Assembly: GCF_000963705.1 (NCBI RefSeq)
Contig: NZ_LAJY01000068.1
Coordinates: 1 to 9,031, forward strand
From: Elstera litoralis
GTDB lineage: Bacteria > Pseudomonadota > Alphaproteobacteria > Elsterales > Elsteraceae
DNA: 9,031 nt
Direction: 5' to 3'
Part shown: positions 1 through 7,080 of the stretch, piece by piece
Position numbering within the stretch: position 1 is the stretch's first letter
How the letters are laid out: every line of letters begins with the position of its first letter
Made by a program: the position numbers and the translations under genes
The notes under the pieces: model-generated
The model's database searches: none
What the model was told of the DNA's origin: nothing
What the model saw: the letters and a program-made list of their open reading frames with translations, nothing else

Positions 1-217
1 CGCTGTTGGTGGAATTGGCACCCTTATCATAACCAGCCGATTTAATCGCGGCCTTGCCCCAGCCGGTTAACTTAAGTTCCAAGGGGGACTCATCCGCACT
101 TGTTGCTTTCCACCCTTGCCAATTTTGTGCAAAAGCAGGGCTCGCGGCTGTAACGAGGATGATGGCTGGGATGATGTTTAATAGCTTCAGTTCAGGCGCC
201 CAATTGGTCACGATCAT
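1..217 (-). CDS. Secreted protein, N-terminal part only (function unknown)
   Basis: This is the 5' end of a leftward gene cut by the window edge; 72 codons are visible. The first 30 residues look like a Sec signal peptide: a hydrophobic stretch (LLNIIPAIILVTAA, residues 12-25) is followed by SPAFA and then QNW, so cleavage is likely after residue 30 at an AxA site. The mature start (QNWQGWKATSADESPLELK and onward) is polar with a TGWGKAAIK stretch that could be a beta strand, but I do not recognise the family. The ATG at 217 has GAGG only one base upstream; a GTG two codons later (209-211) lies 7 bases after GAGG and may be the real start. GC content is about 53%, lower than the neighbouring genes. 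The product is exported, so periplasmic, outer-membrane or secreted; nothing more can be said. Confidence 0.6.
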   Translation of the reverse strand, partial: MIVTNWAPELKLLNIIPAIILVTAASPAFAQNWQGWKATSADESPLELKLTGWGKAAIKSAGYDKGANSTNS

Positions 218-310
218 ACCTCGTCCGAGTCCAGAAAGTCCGAGGTAAGTAGCACAATGGGCGGGTACGAGCCACAGAGTTAATCAAATTTTAATCGAAT
301 ACCATTGTAT
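218..310. other. AT-rich intergenic region, probable promoter zone of the leftward secreted-protein gene
   Basis: This gap separates the dnaJ-like stop codon from the start of the secreted-protein gene. It is clearly richer in A+T than the rest of the window (stretch around 282-312), as expected for a promoter, but I could not fit a convincing -35/-10 pair. No GC-rich hairpin followed by a T run is visible after the J-protein gene; only a weak 5-bp AT stem (near 296-310) is present. Confidence 0.35.
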
Positions 311-1228
311 TTAACTCAGCCCATTCAGTTTGCCCCGCACCTCATAAGGGTTTTTCGGCCCCCATTTTTCGAGGAAGCTGGACAGTTCGGGGTCGAGTTT
401 TTCGGGCAGCATCACGACGAGTTTGACGTATTGATCGCCGCGCGCGCCGTCCTTACCGGGAATGCCCTTGCCGCGTAAACGCAGGGTGCTGCCCGAGTTA
501 GAGCCGCGCGGCACTTTCACCGCAACGCGCCCATCGATGGTCGGCACGGTGACGGACGCGCCAAGAATGGCTTCTTGCAGCGTGACCGGCACCTCAAGGT
601 GGATATCCTTCCCCTTGGCAACGAAAAACGGGTGCGCATCCACATGGATTTCGATGAAGGCATCGCCCTCCGGCCCGCCGTTGAAACCGGGCTGGCCCTG
701 ACCGCGCAGGCGCAGTTTGTTGCCGTCTTCGGTGCCGGGGGGGATATTGACATCCAACGAGCGCCCGTCGGCGGTGGTCACGCGGCGCTTACCCCCATTG
801 GCGGCGGTGACAAAATCGACCGTAAGCCCGTAGGAGACATCGGCCCCTCGGCGCGTACCAGCACTGGCCGTGCCGCTGCGCGTGCGGAACCCGTCGAAAA
901 TATCATCGGCGTCGAAATCGAAGGTGCCGCCCTTTTGCCCGAACCCGCCGCCGAAGCCACCGAAGCCGCCAAAGCCACCGCCCGCGCGGCGGGCTCTCGG
1001 GCGCTCGTTGCCGCTGGCATCGATTTCTCCCCGATCATAGCGCGCGCGCTTTTCGGTATCCGACAGCAGATCATGCGCGGCGGAAATATCTTTGAACTTG
1101 GTTTCGATAGCCTTATCGCCCGGATTAAGATCCGGGTGAAACTGTTTGGCGAGCTTGCGGTAGGCGCTTTTAATCGCATCCGCATCCGCCGTTCGCGGCA
1201 CGCCTAAAACCTCGTAGGGATCGCGCAT
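311..1228 (-). CDS. CbpA-type DnaJ-like co-chaperone (J domain plus C-terminal substrate-binding domains)
   Basis: This is a 305-residue class B (CbpA-like) Hsp40 co-chaperone that would stimulate the ATPase of DnaK and deliver unfolded clients in the cytoplasm. Residues 3-66 form the J domain, with the HPD motif at 31-33 that triggers DnaK ATP hydrolysis. Residues 83-101 are a Gly/Phe linker made of repeated GGF units, followed by an acidic DFDADDIFDGF stretch. From about residue 130 the two beta-rich C-terminal domains follow (RGADVSYGLTVDF; VNIPPGTEDGNKLRLRGQG; later VKVPRGSNSGSTLRLRGKG). The protein has no cysteine, so the CxxCxGxG zinc finger of true DnaJ is absent. This points to CbpA or DnaJ2 rather than the partner of the dnaK operon. 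It starts at ATG 1228 directly before the J domain, stops with TAA at 311-313, and is divergent from pdxH. No strong ribosome-binding site is visible. Confidence 0.93.
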   Translation of the reverse strand: MRDPYEVLGVPRTADADAIKSAYRKLAKQFHPDLNPGDKAIETKFKDISAAHDLLSDTEKRARYDRGEIDASGNERPRARRAGGGFGGFGGFGGGFGQKGGTFDFDADDIFDGFRTRSGTASAGTRRGADVSYGLTVDFVTAANGGKRRVTTADGRSLDVNIPPGTEDGNKLRLRGQGQPGFNGGPEGDAFIEIHVDAHPFFVAKGKDIHLEVPVTLQEAILGASVTVPTIDGRVAVKVPRGSNSGSTLRLRGKGIPGKDGARGDQYVKLVVMLPEKLDPELSSFLEKWGPKNPYEVRGKLNGLS

Positions 1229-1419
1229 GGGGATAGTTTACCTGTCTTCTCTACACGTTGGCGATTGGGAGCGGACCCTGTCGAACATCGGTCGGCGTCC
1301 ACCCTCATCCCACACACTTCACATATAACGGCAAGCCCTCTGGTTCAAGGGACCCGCGTATCCCATAGTGGCTTGGCGGTGCCCCTATTGGTCGGGGGTG
1401 CGATAGAAAGGATATGACA
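1229..1419. other. Divergent intergenic region between the J-protein gene and pdxH
   Basis: These 191 bases should hold the promoters of both flanking genes. A TATAAC hexamer at 1324-1329 could be a -10 element for pdxH, but no good -35 element sits 16-18 bases upstream, so I do not call a promoter. For the leftward gene nothing convincing is visible. A short CCCT/AGGG hairpin lies at 1336-1351. No gene or RNA gene is supported. Confidence 0.4.
1406..1412 (+). promoter_or_regulatory. Ribosome binding site of pdxH; decides the start codon
   Basis: GAAAGGA lies at 1406-1412. It is only one base from the first in-frame ATG (1414) but seven bases from the second (1420), the usual Shine-Dalgarno distance. 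The second ATG is therefore the better start. Confidence 0.6.
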
Positions 1420-2037
1420 ATGTTGATCGATCGCCCGATTTCGGCGGTGGCCCTCACGGTTATGGACTCGCCCTTCACGCAGTTCGGCCACTGGTTCGAC
1501 GAAGCCTCGGCCCGCGAGATTAACGATCCGAACGCGATGGCGCTGGCCAGCGTTTCCGCCGAGGGGCGGCCCTCCGTGCGCATTGTGTTGATGAAGGGGT
1601 TCGATGCGAACGGCTTCGTTTTCTACACCAACACGCAGTCGCGCAAAGGCGGTGAGTTGCTGGCGAACCCGTTCTGCGCACTCACCTTCCATTGGAAAAC
1701 GCTGGAACGTCAGGTTCGTATCGAAGGCAAAGCCAGTTTGGTCGACGATCAAGAGGCGGATGATTATTACCATTCCCGCCCGCGCGGCAGCCAAATCGGC
1801 GCCTGGGCGTCGGAGCAATCGCGCCCCTTGCCGGATCGTCCGACCCTGGAAGCGCGCGTTGCCGAGGTCGAAAGCCGCTATCCCGAGGGGGAAATTCCGC
1901 GCCCGCCGCACTGGACCGGCTTTCGCGTCGTACCGGAGCGGGTAGAATTCTGGCAAGGCATGCCCTATCGTTTGCACGACCGCCTTGTTTATGAGCGGGC
2001 GGGCGATGCTTGGACGGCTTTCCGGCTGTTCCCGTAG
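1420..2037 (+). CDS. pdxH: Pyridoxine/pyridoxamine 5'-phosphate oxidase
   Basis: PdxH is an FMN-dependent cytoplasmic homodimer that oxidises pyridoxine 5'-phosphate or pyridoxamine 5'-phosphate to pyridoxal 5'-phosphate (PLP) with O2, the last step of PLP synthesis and salvage. From the start chosen here the protein has 205 residues, typical of the family. Family signatures are present in order: RIVLMK (54-59, FMN binding), FVFYTNTQSRKGGEL (67-81), FHWKTLERQVRIEG (90-103), SRPRGSQIGAWAS (119-131), PHWTGFRVVPERVEFWQG (163-180) and a C-terminal RLFP that matches the conserved RLxP end. The alternative start at 1414 adds only Met-Thr and sits too close to the GAAAGGA ribosome-binding site. The stop codon abuts the ATG of the next gene, so pdxH is probably the first gene of a three-gene operon. 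PLP is the cofactor of HemA, encoded about 3 kb away, but no direct link is shown. Confidence 0.96.
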   Translation: MLIDRPISAVALTVMDSPFTQFGHWFDEASAREINDPNAMALASVSAEGRPSVRIVLMKGFDANGFVFYTNTQSRKGGELLANPFCALTFHWKTLERQVRIEGKASLVDDQEADDYYHSRPRGSQIGAWASEQSRPLPDRPTLEARVAEVESRYPEGEIPRPPHWTGFRVVPERVEFWQGMPYRLHDRLVYERAGDAWTAFRLFP

Positions 2038-2961
2038 ATGCAATCGCGGCCCCCAATGTCATCCCCCGTCCAAATGCGCTGGGCGCAACGCGCTACCGAA
2101 GCGGCGGTTTTGACCGCGCTGGTGCTGATCGGCCTGAAAACCTGGGCCTATCTTGCCACCGGCGCGGTGACGATGCTGTCCAGCTTGATCGATTCATCGC
2201 TGGATGCCGTCGCCTCGCTGGTCACGCTGATTGCGGTACGGGGAGCACAGCGCCCGCCGGACGCCGAGCATCGCTTCGGGCACGGCAAGCTGGAGCCGTT
2301 GGCGGGGCTGGCGCAGGCGGCGTTCATTATGGGGTCGGCCAGTTTGCTGCTGATGGAGGCCGTGCAGCGCTTCATCACCCCGCAGCCGGTACAGATGCCG
2401 ACTATCGGTATCGGCGTGTCGGTGGCGGCGATTGGGCTGACGTTGATTCTGGTCATGTTTCAGCGTTGGGTTTTGCGTCGCTCAAACTCGCTGGCGGTGG
2501 AGGGGGACAGTCTGCATTACGTCAGCGATCTCGTGACGAATGTCATCGTCCTCTTCGGTCTCTGGGCCTCGGATCGGTTCGGCCTGCCGTGGCTCGATCC
2601 GTTGCTGGGGCTGGTCATTGGGGCGATTGTTGTGCGCTCGGCCTGGGGCATTGGCGTGCGCGCCTATCAGGTGCTGATGGACCGGGAGGTTTCCGATGAC
2701 GTGCGTCAGCGCATCATAGCGATTATCCGAACCGTTCCAGGGGTTTCGGGCGCGCATGATTTGCGCACGCGGGAAGCGGGGCCGGATCTCTTCATTCAGC
2801 TTCATCTGGAACTGCCCGATACGCTGCCGTTGATCGAGGCGCATCAGATTAGTCATGACGTCGAGGCGCGCTTGTTGGAGGATTTCCCGCACGCCCAGAT
2901 TATCATTCACCAAGACCCGATTAGTGTCGTCCGGCCCGATTTGCGCGGCACGGCGGCCTAG
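2038..2961 (+). CDS. fieF: Cation diffusion facilitator, FieF/YiiP-type divalent metal efflux transporter
   Basis: This 307-residue inner-membrane protein would export divalent metals (Zn2+, Fe2+, possibly Cd2+ or Mn2+) in exchange for protons. It shows six hydrophobic segments (roughly 22-40, 45-67, 87-108, 122-141, 160-178, 186-203) and a cytosolic C-terminal domain. The transport site of E. coli FieF (two Asp in TM2, His and Asp in TM5) is matched by D52, D56, H160 and D164. The DxxH...H site in the TM2-TM3 loop is matched by D75, H78 and H82 in PPDAEHRFGHGKLE. The cytosolic binuclear site is matched by H240 (GAHDLRTR), H256 (IQLHLELP), H291 and D293 (IIIHQDP). All expected ligands are therefore present. 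The ATG follows the pdxH TAG without a gap and has no clear ribosome-binding site, which suggests translational coupling; M7 (2056) is an alternative start. Exact metal preference cannot be read from sequence. Confidence 0.92.
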   Translation: MQSRPPMSSPVQMRWAQRATEAAVLTALVLIGLKTWAYLATGAVTMLSSLIDSSLDAVASLVTLIAVRGAQRPPDAEHRFGHGKLEPLAGLAQAAFIMGSASLLLMEAVQRFITPQPVQMPTIGIGVSVAAIGLTLILVMFQRWVLRRSNSLAVEGDSLHYVSDLVTNVIVLFGLWASDRFGLPWLDPLLGLVIGAIVVRSAWGIGVRAYQVLMDREVSDDVRQRIIAIIRTVPGVSGAHDLRTREAGPDLFIQLHLELPDTLPLIEAHQISHDVEARLLEDFPHAQIIIHQDPISVVRPDLRGTAA

Positions 2962-2964
2962 GGA

Positions 2965-4155
2965 ATGGGCTTCCGCGACAGCGCTTTCTATTTTTCGCAG
3001 TTTCTCTCGCGGCTGGCCGATCAGATTCTGCTGTTTCTGGTCCCCTTGATCGTTTTTCAGATCACGGGCAGCGTCGGCTGGTCGGGCGTGGCGTTTTTCA
3101 TCGAAACTCTACCGCGCTTTGTGGCGTTTCCAATCGCCGGAATCCTGGCCGACCGGCTGCCCGCCTATCGCTTGATCCGCTGGAGCCAAGGCCTGCGCGC
3201 GGCGGTATGCGTGATCGGTAGCCTTGGCGCGCTCAGTGCGGGCGGAATCGGCTGGTTACTGTTTCTATCGGCGGTGAGCGGCGCGCTGACGACGCAAGCT
3301 TGGATCGCGCGCGAGGGGATTTTACCCCAGCTTTTCCCAGGGCAACGTCTGGAAAAAATCCTCTCCGCCACCACGCTCGCCGATCAATTGGGCATGGTGC
3401 TGGGGCCGCTGGTGGCAGCCCTGATGCTAGCCTGGATGCCGTGGGAATATGCGGTGGGGGCGACGGCGCTGCTGTTCCTGCTGGCCGATCAAGTGCTGCT
3501 GCTCTGGTGGCGGCGGGTAAAGCCAGTGATCGCCGATCCTGCCCCGGCATCCGGGCCGTGGTATCAGCCGCTTCGCATCGCTTTTGGGCATATTCAGCGG
3601 CTGCCCGGTTTGAAGATGACCATCTTTCTTGCGGTTGGCGTCAATCTGGTGTTGGGCGTCACGCTGGCGACGGCAGCCGCCCTGGTAACGGGCGCGCTGG
3701 CGCAATCCGACCAGAATTACGCGCTGCTGCAAACGGCGGGCGCGGCGATGACGGTGCTGATCCTCACGATCATCGCCCGCAAGCCGATCCCGGTTGGCGT
3801 TTTGGGCGGGCTTGCCTATGGGATGATCGCGCTCGGCGGCTTCCTCACCGGCATCGCCCAGCATCCGGCGGTCTACGCCATCGGCTTTTTGCTGATTATC
3901 GGCTTTGATAAAATGTTCGCCGTTTATATGCGCAGCCTGCGCCAGCGCCTCATTCCGGCGCAGGATTTCGGCAAAACAACCGGCGTTATCGTGCTGCTGA
4001 ACAATCTCTCCCAACCGCTCGCCGGCGCGCTGGTCGGTTTCACGGCGGGGCCAGAGGAGGCTAGGGTTCTGATTCTCATCATCACCGCCTGCGTGTTCCT
4101 CAGCGGGTCGGCGGCGTTGGTGGCGGTGCGCCGCGCGGTTCAGGGGAGCCGTTGA
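2965..4155 (+). CDS. MFS transporter, probable efflux permease of the EntS-like (MFS_3) type
   Basis: This is a 396-residue polytopic inner-membrane protein with hydrophobic segments along most of its length and a charged loop near the middle (about 182-215), the usual 6+6 arrangement of a major facilitator. Residues 59-71 (GILADRLPAYRLI) fit the MFS motif A loop between TM2 and TM3, with D63 and R64 conserved. The start (FRDSAFYFSQFLSRLADQILLF) and the loop around GILPQLFPGQRLEKILS resemble MFS_3 exporters such as the enterobactin exporter EntS. That sub-family assignment is inference and the substrate is unknown. Only three bases separate it from the preceding transporter gene, so it is probably the last gene of the pdxH operon; AGGGA lies directly against the ATG. 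Its last 16 bases overlap the 3' end of the convergent alginate-lyase-like gene, and no terminator is visible between them. Confidence 0.83.
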   Translation: MGFRDSAFYFSQFLSRLADQILLFLVPLIVFQITGSVGWSGVAFFIETLPRFVAFPIAGILADRLPAYRLIRWSQGLRAAVCVIGSLGALSAGGIGWLLFLSAVSGALTTQAWIAREGILPQLFPGQRLEKILSATTLADQLGMVLGPLVAALMLAWMPWEYAVGATALLFLLADQVLLLWWRRVKPVIADPAPASGPWYQPLRIAFGHIQRLPGLKMTIFLAVGVNLVLGVTLATAAALVTGALAQSDQNYALLQTAGAAMTVLILTIIARKPIPVGVLGGLAYGMIALGGFLTGIAQHPAVYAIGFLLIIGFDKMFAVYMRSLRQRLIPAQDFGKTTGVIVLLNNLSQPLAGALVGFTAGPEEARVLILIITACVFLSGSAALVAVRRAVQGSR

Positions 4156-5285
4156 CCGAAAAATAGCGTCCAATTCCCGCCCAGACTGGTCTGAGTGATC
4201 GGGCGACCGTCTTTGAGTAGGGGCAAGACGCTAGCGTCCTGGGTGAGGCGATACCAGGGCTCGGCCCAGGCGATTTTATCGGGCCGCAGCTTGCCGTCTC
4301 CGGTGCGAACGGTTTCCTGGGTGATCCCCGTTTTGGCGGCCATATAGGCGGGATCGGCAAGATCATCGCGCACGCGGTTGGCGAGGCGGCGGAGGCTGGC
4401 GATATCCGCTTCCGATAAGCCCGAGGCGTTGCGCTGAAGGGTTGCCGCCATCATCAGCATCGGCGTGAGGGCGAACACGTGATAATGGATCGCCCGCTGG
4501 CCCCGGCTGACTTCCAGCGGCAAGGAACCATCGGCCTGAATTTCGGTAAGCCCGTCCTTGAAGCGTTCTTTGGCCCAGTCAAATAACTCAGCATCGTCGG
4601 CAGCTACGGCGGCGAGCATCACCGTCGCTCCCGCCCAATTCTGGTGATTGTTGCGTGCTGAGGTATTCTTGGGGTTAGCCCGCTTCGCCGGGCCGTAATC
4701 CTTTTGAACATCGAGGGCGATGCGCTTAAACCACGCGCCGATCCGATCACAGGCGGCATTGCCGGTACAAACGCCCGGTGTTTCTTTAAGCGCAGAAAAG
4801 GGCAGGGCGAGGGCCCCCAGCATCCATTTGCGTTCGAACCCCGCCTGTCGGCGCTCTTTCATCGTGCCGAGCAGCGCGTCGGCCGCCGCCCAACTTTCGA
4901 GCCACGTCAGTGCGCAGGCGGCATTGTCGCGGTTGCCGGTTGCGAGGTAGGATTCGGTTAAGCGTTCAATGCGGTTCACATACTCCCTTAGGGGGCGTAG
5001 CGACTGCCGGTTCGCCTGAACGATGGCCGGGTCTTCGATGCTATGGGAGGCGTCTGAATAAAAGGCGCGCGCCTCAATATCCCGGATGGGGGCGGGGGGC
5101 GGGGGGCAGGCTTTCTCGGGCGTCTTTGGCCCGTAAAGCGGCGCAAGCGCCTTGGCCTCGGCGATATCGACGGGGCTATGCAAGCCCGTTGTGGGCGCAA
5201 TTGTCTTTCTCGCCATCGTGCTGCATCCCGAAACCGACACCGCAAGGGCCGTTAGGGGGATGCAACACGCGAGGCGAACCCGCAT
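4140..5285 (-). CDS. Lipoprotein of the alginate lyase (PL5, AlgL-like) family
   Basis: This 381-residue protein carries a lipoprotein signal: a hydrophobic N-terminus ending in the lipobox VSGC with C21 as the lipidated residue, so it should be anchored in the periplasm or outer membrane. The body resembles PL5 alginate lyases, which cleave 4-O-linked uronate polymers by beta-elimination in an (alpha/alpha)-barrel. The key signatures are NNHQNWAGA (212-220) and LPLEVSRGQRAIHYHVFAL (255-273). H214 and Y268 are 54 residues apart, the same spacing as the catalytic His/Tyr pair of known lyases (H192/Y246 in A1-III, H202/Y256 in Pseudomonas AlgL), so a functional active site is plausible. An equivalent of the AlgL lysine near residue 66 is not obvious to me. 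It lies three bases downstream of hemA on the same strand, probably in the same transcript, with no alginate-synthesis genes nearby. The substrate could be alginate or another polyuronate. Confidence 0.82.
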   Translation of the reverse strand: MRVRLACCIPLTALAVSVSGCSTMARKTIAPTTGLHSPVDIAEAKALAPLYGPKTPEKACPPPPAPIRDIEARAFYSDASHSIEDPAIVQANRQSLRPLREYVNRIERLTESYLATGNRDNAACALTWLESWAAADALLGTMKERRQAGFERKWMLGALALPFSALKETPGVCTGNAACDRIGAWFKRIALDVQKDYGPAKRANPKNTSARNNHQNWAGATVMLAAVAADDAELFDWAKERFKDGLTEIQADGSLPLEVSRGQRAIHYHVFALTPMLMMAATLQRNASGLSEADIASLRRLANRVRDDLADPAYMAAKTGITQETVRTGDGKLRPDKIAWAEPWYRLTQDASVLPLLKDGRPITQTSLGGNWTLFFGQRLP

Positions 5286-5288
5286 GCT

Positions 5289-6503
5289 TTAGGCTGCCTG
5301 CTTCTTGAGGGCCAGCACCTGCCATACGTCGAGCAACGCCGCAATGAGATGATCGATCATCTCATCCGTATGCAGCGGGCCGGGGGTGATGCGAATGCGC
5401 TCCGTGCGCGCGGCACGGTGGGATAATTGATCGGCTGGACGTAAATATCGTGCCGCTCCAACAGTAGATCGGTGACTTGCTTGGCAAGGCTGGCGTCGCC
5501 GATCATCACCGGAACAATGTGGCTTTCGCTATCCAGCAGGGGCAAACCGACTGCCGCTAAACGCTGTTTGACGACGGCCACCCGGTCGCGCTGGGCCTGC
5601 CGTTCGGCCTCGCTGTTCATCAGGTGATTGATCGAGGCGCGCGCCCCTGCGGCGATCACGGGCGGCAGGGCCGTGGTGAAAATGAACCCCGGCGCATTGG
5701 AGCGGACGAAATCCACCATCGCCGCCGACCCGGCGATATAGCCGCCGACCATGCCGAAGGCTTTACCAAGCGTGCCTTGAATAAGGTGCAGCCGATGTTC
5801 GATGCCACGCTCCTGCGCGACCCCGCCACCGCGCCGGCCGTACATGCCGACCGCGTGAACCTCGTCGAGATAGGTGAAGGCACCGTAACGGTCGGCCAAG
5901 TCGCAAAACTCGGCGATTGGGGAAATATCCCCATCCATCGAATAGACGCTTTCGAAGGCAATCAGCTTCGGGCGTTTCGGGTCGACCTGCTTCAGTTTGG
6001 CTTCCAGATCGGCGGGATCATTGTGCCGGAACACATGCTTTTCCGCGCCGGAATTGCGGATGCCCGCGATCATCGAATTATGGTTCAGCGCGTCCGAGAA
6101 AATGACGCAATTAGGCATCATCTTCCCCAAGGTGGCGAGGCTGGTTTCATTCGCCACATAGCCGGAGGTGAAAACCAGCGCGGCTTGCTTCCCATGCAGA
6201 GCCGCGAGCGATTGCTCCAGCAGCACATGTTCATGGGTGGTGCCCGCGATATTGCGCGTGCCGCCCGCGCCGGTGCCGAGCCGGTCGATGGCCTGATGCA
6301 TCGCTGCGCGTACGCGGTCATGCTGCCCCATACCGAGGTAATCGTTGGAGCACCAAACCGTGACTTCGCGCGGCCCCGCCGGACCGTGGTACAAAGCCAA
6401 CGGAAAAACGCCCGGCCTGCCGTTCGAGATCGGCGAAGACGCGGTAGCGCCCCTCGTGTTTCAAGGCTGCGACCTGCGTCGCAAAAAACTCTTCGTACTG
6501 CAT
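5289..6503 (-). pseudogene. hemA: 5-aminolevulinate synthase, frame broken twice in this sequence (probably sequence error)
   Basis: ALAS is the PLP-dependent cytoplasmic enzyme that condenses glycine with succinyl-CoA to 5-aminolevulinate, the first step of haem synthesis in alphaproteobacteria. Three frames must be joined. ATG 6503 encodes the N-terminus (MQYEEFFATQVAALKHEGRY...ERQAGRF). One extra base in the T5 run at 6404-6408 then shifts into the main frame (PLALYHGPAGPREVTVWCSND...). One missing base near 5407 shifts into the C-terminus (TERIRITPGPLHTDEMIDHL...), ending with TAA at 5289-5291. The rebuilt protein has 404 residues, normal for the family, with D213 and H216 in YLDEVHAVG and the PLP-lysine K247 in QGTLGKAFG (R. 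capsulatus D214, H217, K248). Nothing else is degraded, so I suspect sequencing errors; as written, the longest intact piece lacks about 33 N-terminal and 38 C-terminal residues. Three bases separate it from the downstream lyase-like gene. Confidence 0.92.
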
Positions 6504-6509
6504 GGCACG

Positions 6510-6537
6510 ACCATAGCGCGCTCGCGCCGAAAGGCAA
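6510..6537 (-). promoter_or_regulatory. Possible hemA promoter, leaderless geometry
   Basis: Read leftward, TTGCCT (6537-6532) and TATGGT (6515-6510) are separated by 16 bases and each matches four of six consensus positions of a sigma-70 promoter. Only six bases separate the -10 from the hemA ATG at 6503, so transcription would begin at or next to the start codon. No Shine-Dalgarno sequence is present in this stretch. The spacer contains an inverted repeat GCGCG-CT-CGCGC (6516-6527) that might be an operator or simply reflect GC-rich sequence. Confidence 0.35.
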
Positions 6538-6596
6538 ATGCGGCAGATCAATTTCGGGCGAACAGCCCAGCTATCCGCTGAACGCAGGGCAGCATC

Positions 6597-6625
6597 TTGT
6601 TTGCCTTGGGAGCCTCAGGCATACT
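6597..6625 (+). promoter_or_regulatory. Possible promoter of the phosphatase-like gene
   Basis: TTGTTT (6597-6602) and CATACT (6620-6625) are 17 bases apart. The -10 ends eight bases before the likely ATG at 6634, so this transcript too could be leaderless or nearly so. No ribosome-binding site is visible between the -10 and the ATG. The match to consensus is moderate. Confidence 0.3.
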
Positions 6626-6633
6626 GCTATCAA

Positions 6634-7077
6634 ATGCCGCCCGGTCTGTTGGATCGGCCTCGACTGCCGAGCTCTATTCTCTTCATGTGCACGTACAATG
6701 CCGTACGCTCGCCAATGGCGGCGGCGCTTTTGCGCCTCAGCCACGGGAAGAAGGTCTATGTCGCCTCCGCCGGGGTGCGCGCGGGCGAAGCGGATGGGTT
6801 CGTGATGGCAGCTATGGCGGAATTGGGCGCGGATTTGCGTCGCCATTACCCGACGCTGCTGGAAGATTTGGAAGATACCAACTTCGATTTGATCGTCACC
6901 CTATCGCCGGAAGCCCATCATCGGGCGTTGGAACTGACCCGCACCCAGTCGGTCGAGGTTGAATATTGGCCGACCGAAGACCCATCGGTCGCCGAGGGCA
7001 ATCGCGAAGAACGGCTGGCGGCCTATCGGATGGTGCGCGATAAGTTAGCCGACCGGATTGCTGATCGTTTTCCGTAA
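6634..7077 (+). CDS. Low-molecular-weight phosphotyrosine phosphatase / arsenate reductase-like protein
   Basis: This is a 147-residue cytoplasmic protein of the LMW protein-tyrosine-phosphatase fold shared with thioredoxin-coupled arsenate reductases. The catalytic P-loop CX5R(S) is visible as CTYNAVRSP (C19, R25, S26) after a short beta strand (SSILFM). The general-acid aspartate is probably D116 in WPTEDPS. The order P-loop, ASAGVRAGEADGF, DTNFDLIVTLSPEAHHRALEL, WPTEDP matches the phosphatase-like proteins usually found directly before infA in Rhodospirillales-type genomes. Whether it dephosphorylates proteins or reduces arsenate cannot be decided here. An in-frame start at 6538 exists, but the extra 32 residues (Cys- and Arg-rich, low quality) run across the likely promoter; ATG 6634 begins just before the conserved domain. 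It is followed by 162 bases before infA. Confidence 0.85.
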   Translation: MPPGLLDRPRLPSSILFMCTYNAVRSPMAAALLRLSHGKKVYVASAGVRAGEADGFVMAAMAELGADLRRHYPTLLEDLEDTNFDLIVTLSPEAHHRALELTRTQSVEVEYWPTEDPSVAEGNREERLAAYRMVRDKLADRIADRFP

Positions 7078-7080
7078 AAA

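Noticed and set aside
575..1207. A 210-codon plus-strand frame across the J-protein gene
   Set aside because: It is antisense to a well-conserved J-domain and CTD gene and its Ala/Glu-rich translation reflects the complementary codons.
1336..1351. GGTTCAAGG within a small hairpin, like a tRNA T-arm
   Set aside because: There is no matching acceptor stem, D-arm or anticodon arm around it, and the stem is only four base pairs with an eight-base loop.
3427..4173. A 248-codon minus-strand frame across the MFS gene
   Set aside because: The translation is rich in Arg, Gln and His, typical of the complement of membrane-protein codons; the MFS reading is clear.
6538..6633. N-terminal extension of the phosphatase-like gene from an upstream ATG
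   Set aside because: The added residues do not resemble the family, there is no ribosome-binding site, and the segment overlaps the probable promoter.
5624..6805. A 393-codon open frame on the plus strand across hemA
   Set aside because: It is antisense to conserved ALAS sequence and runs through the phosphatase-like gene start in another frame; the product is Arg/His-rich with no family features. It is a GC-driven shadow.
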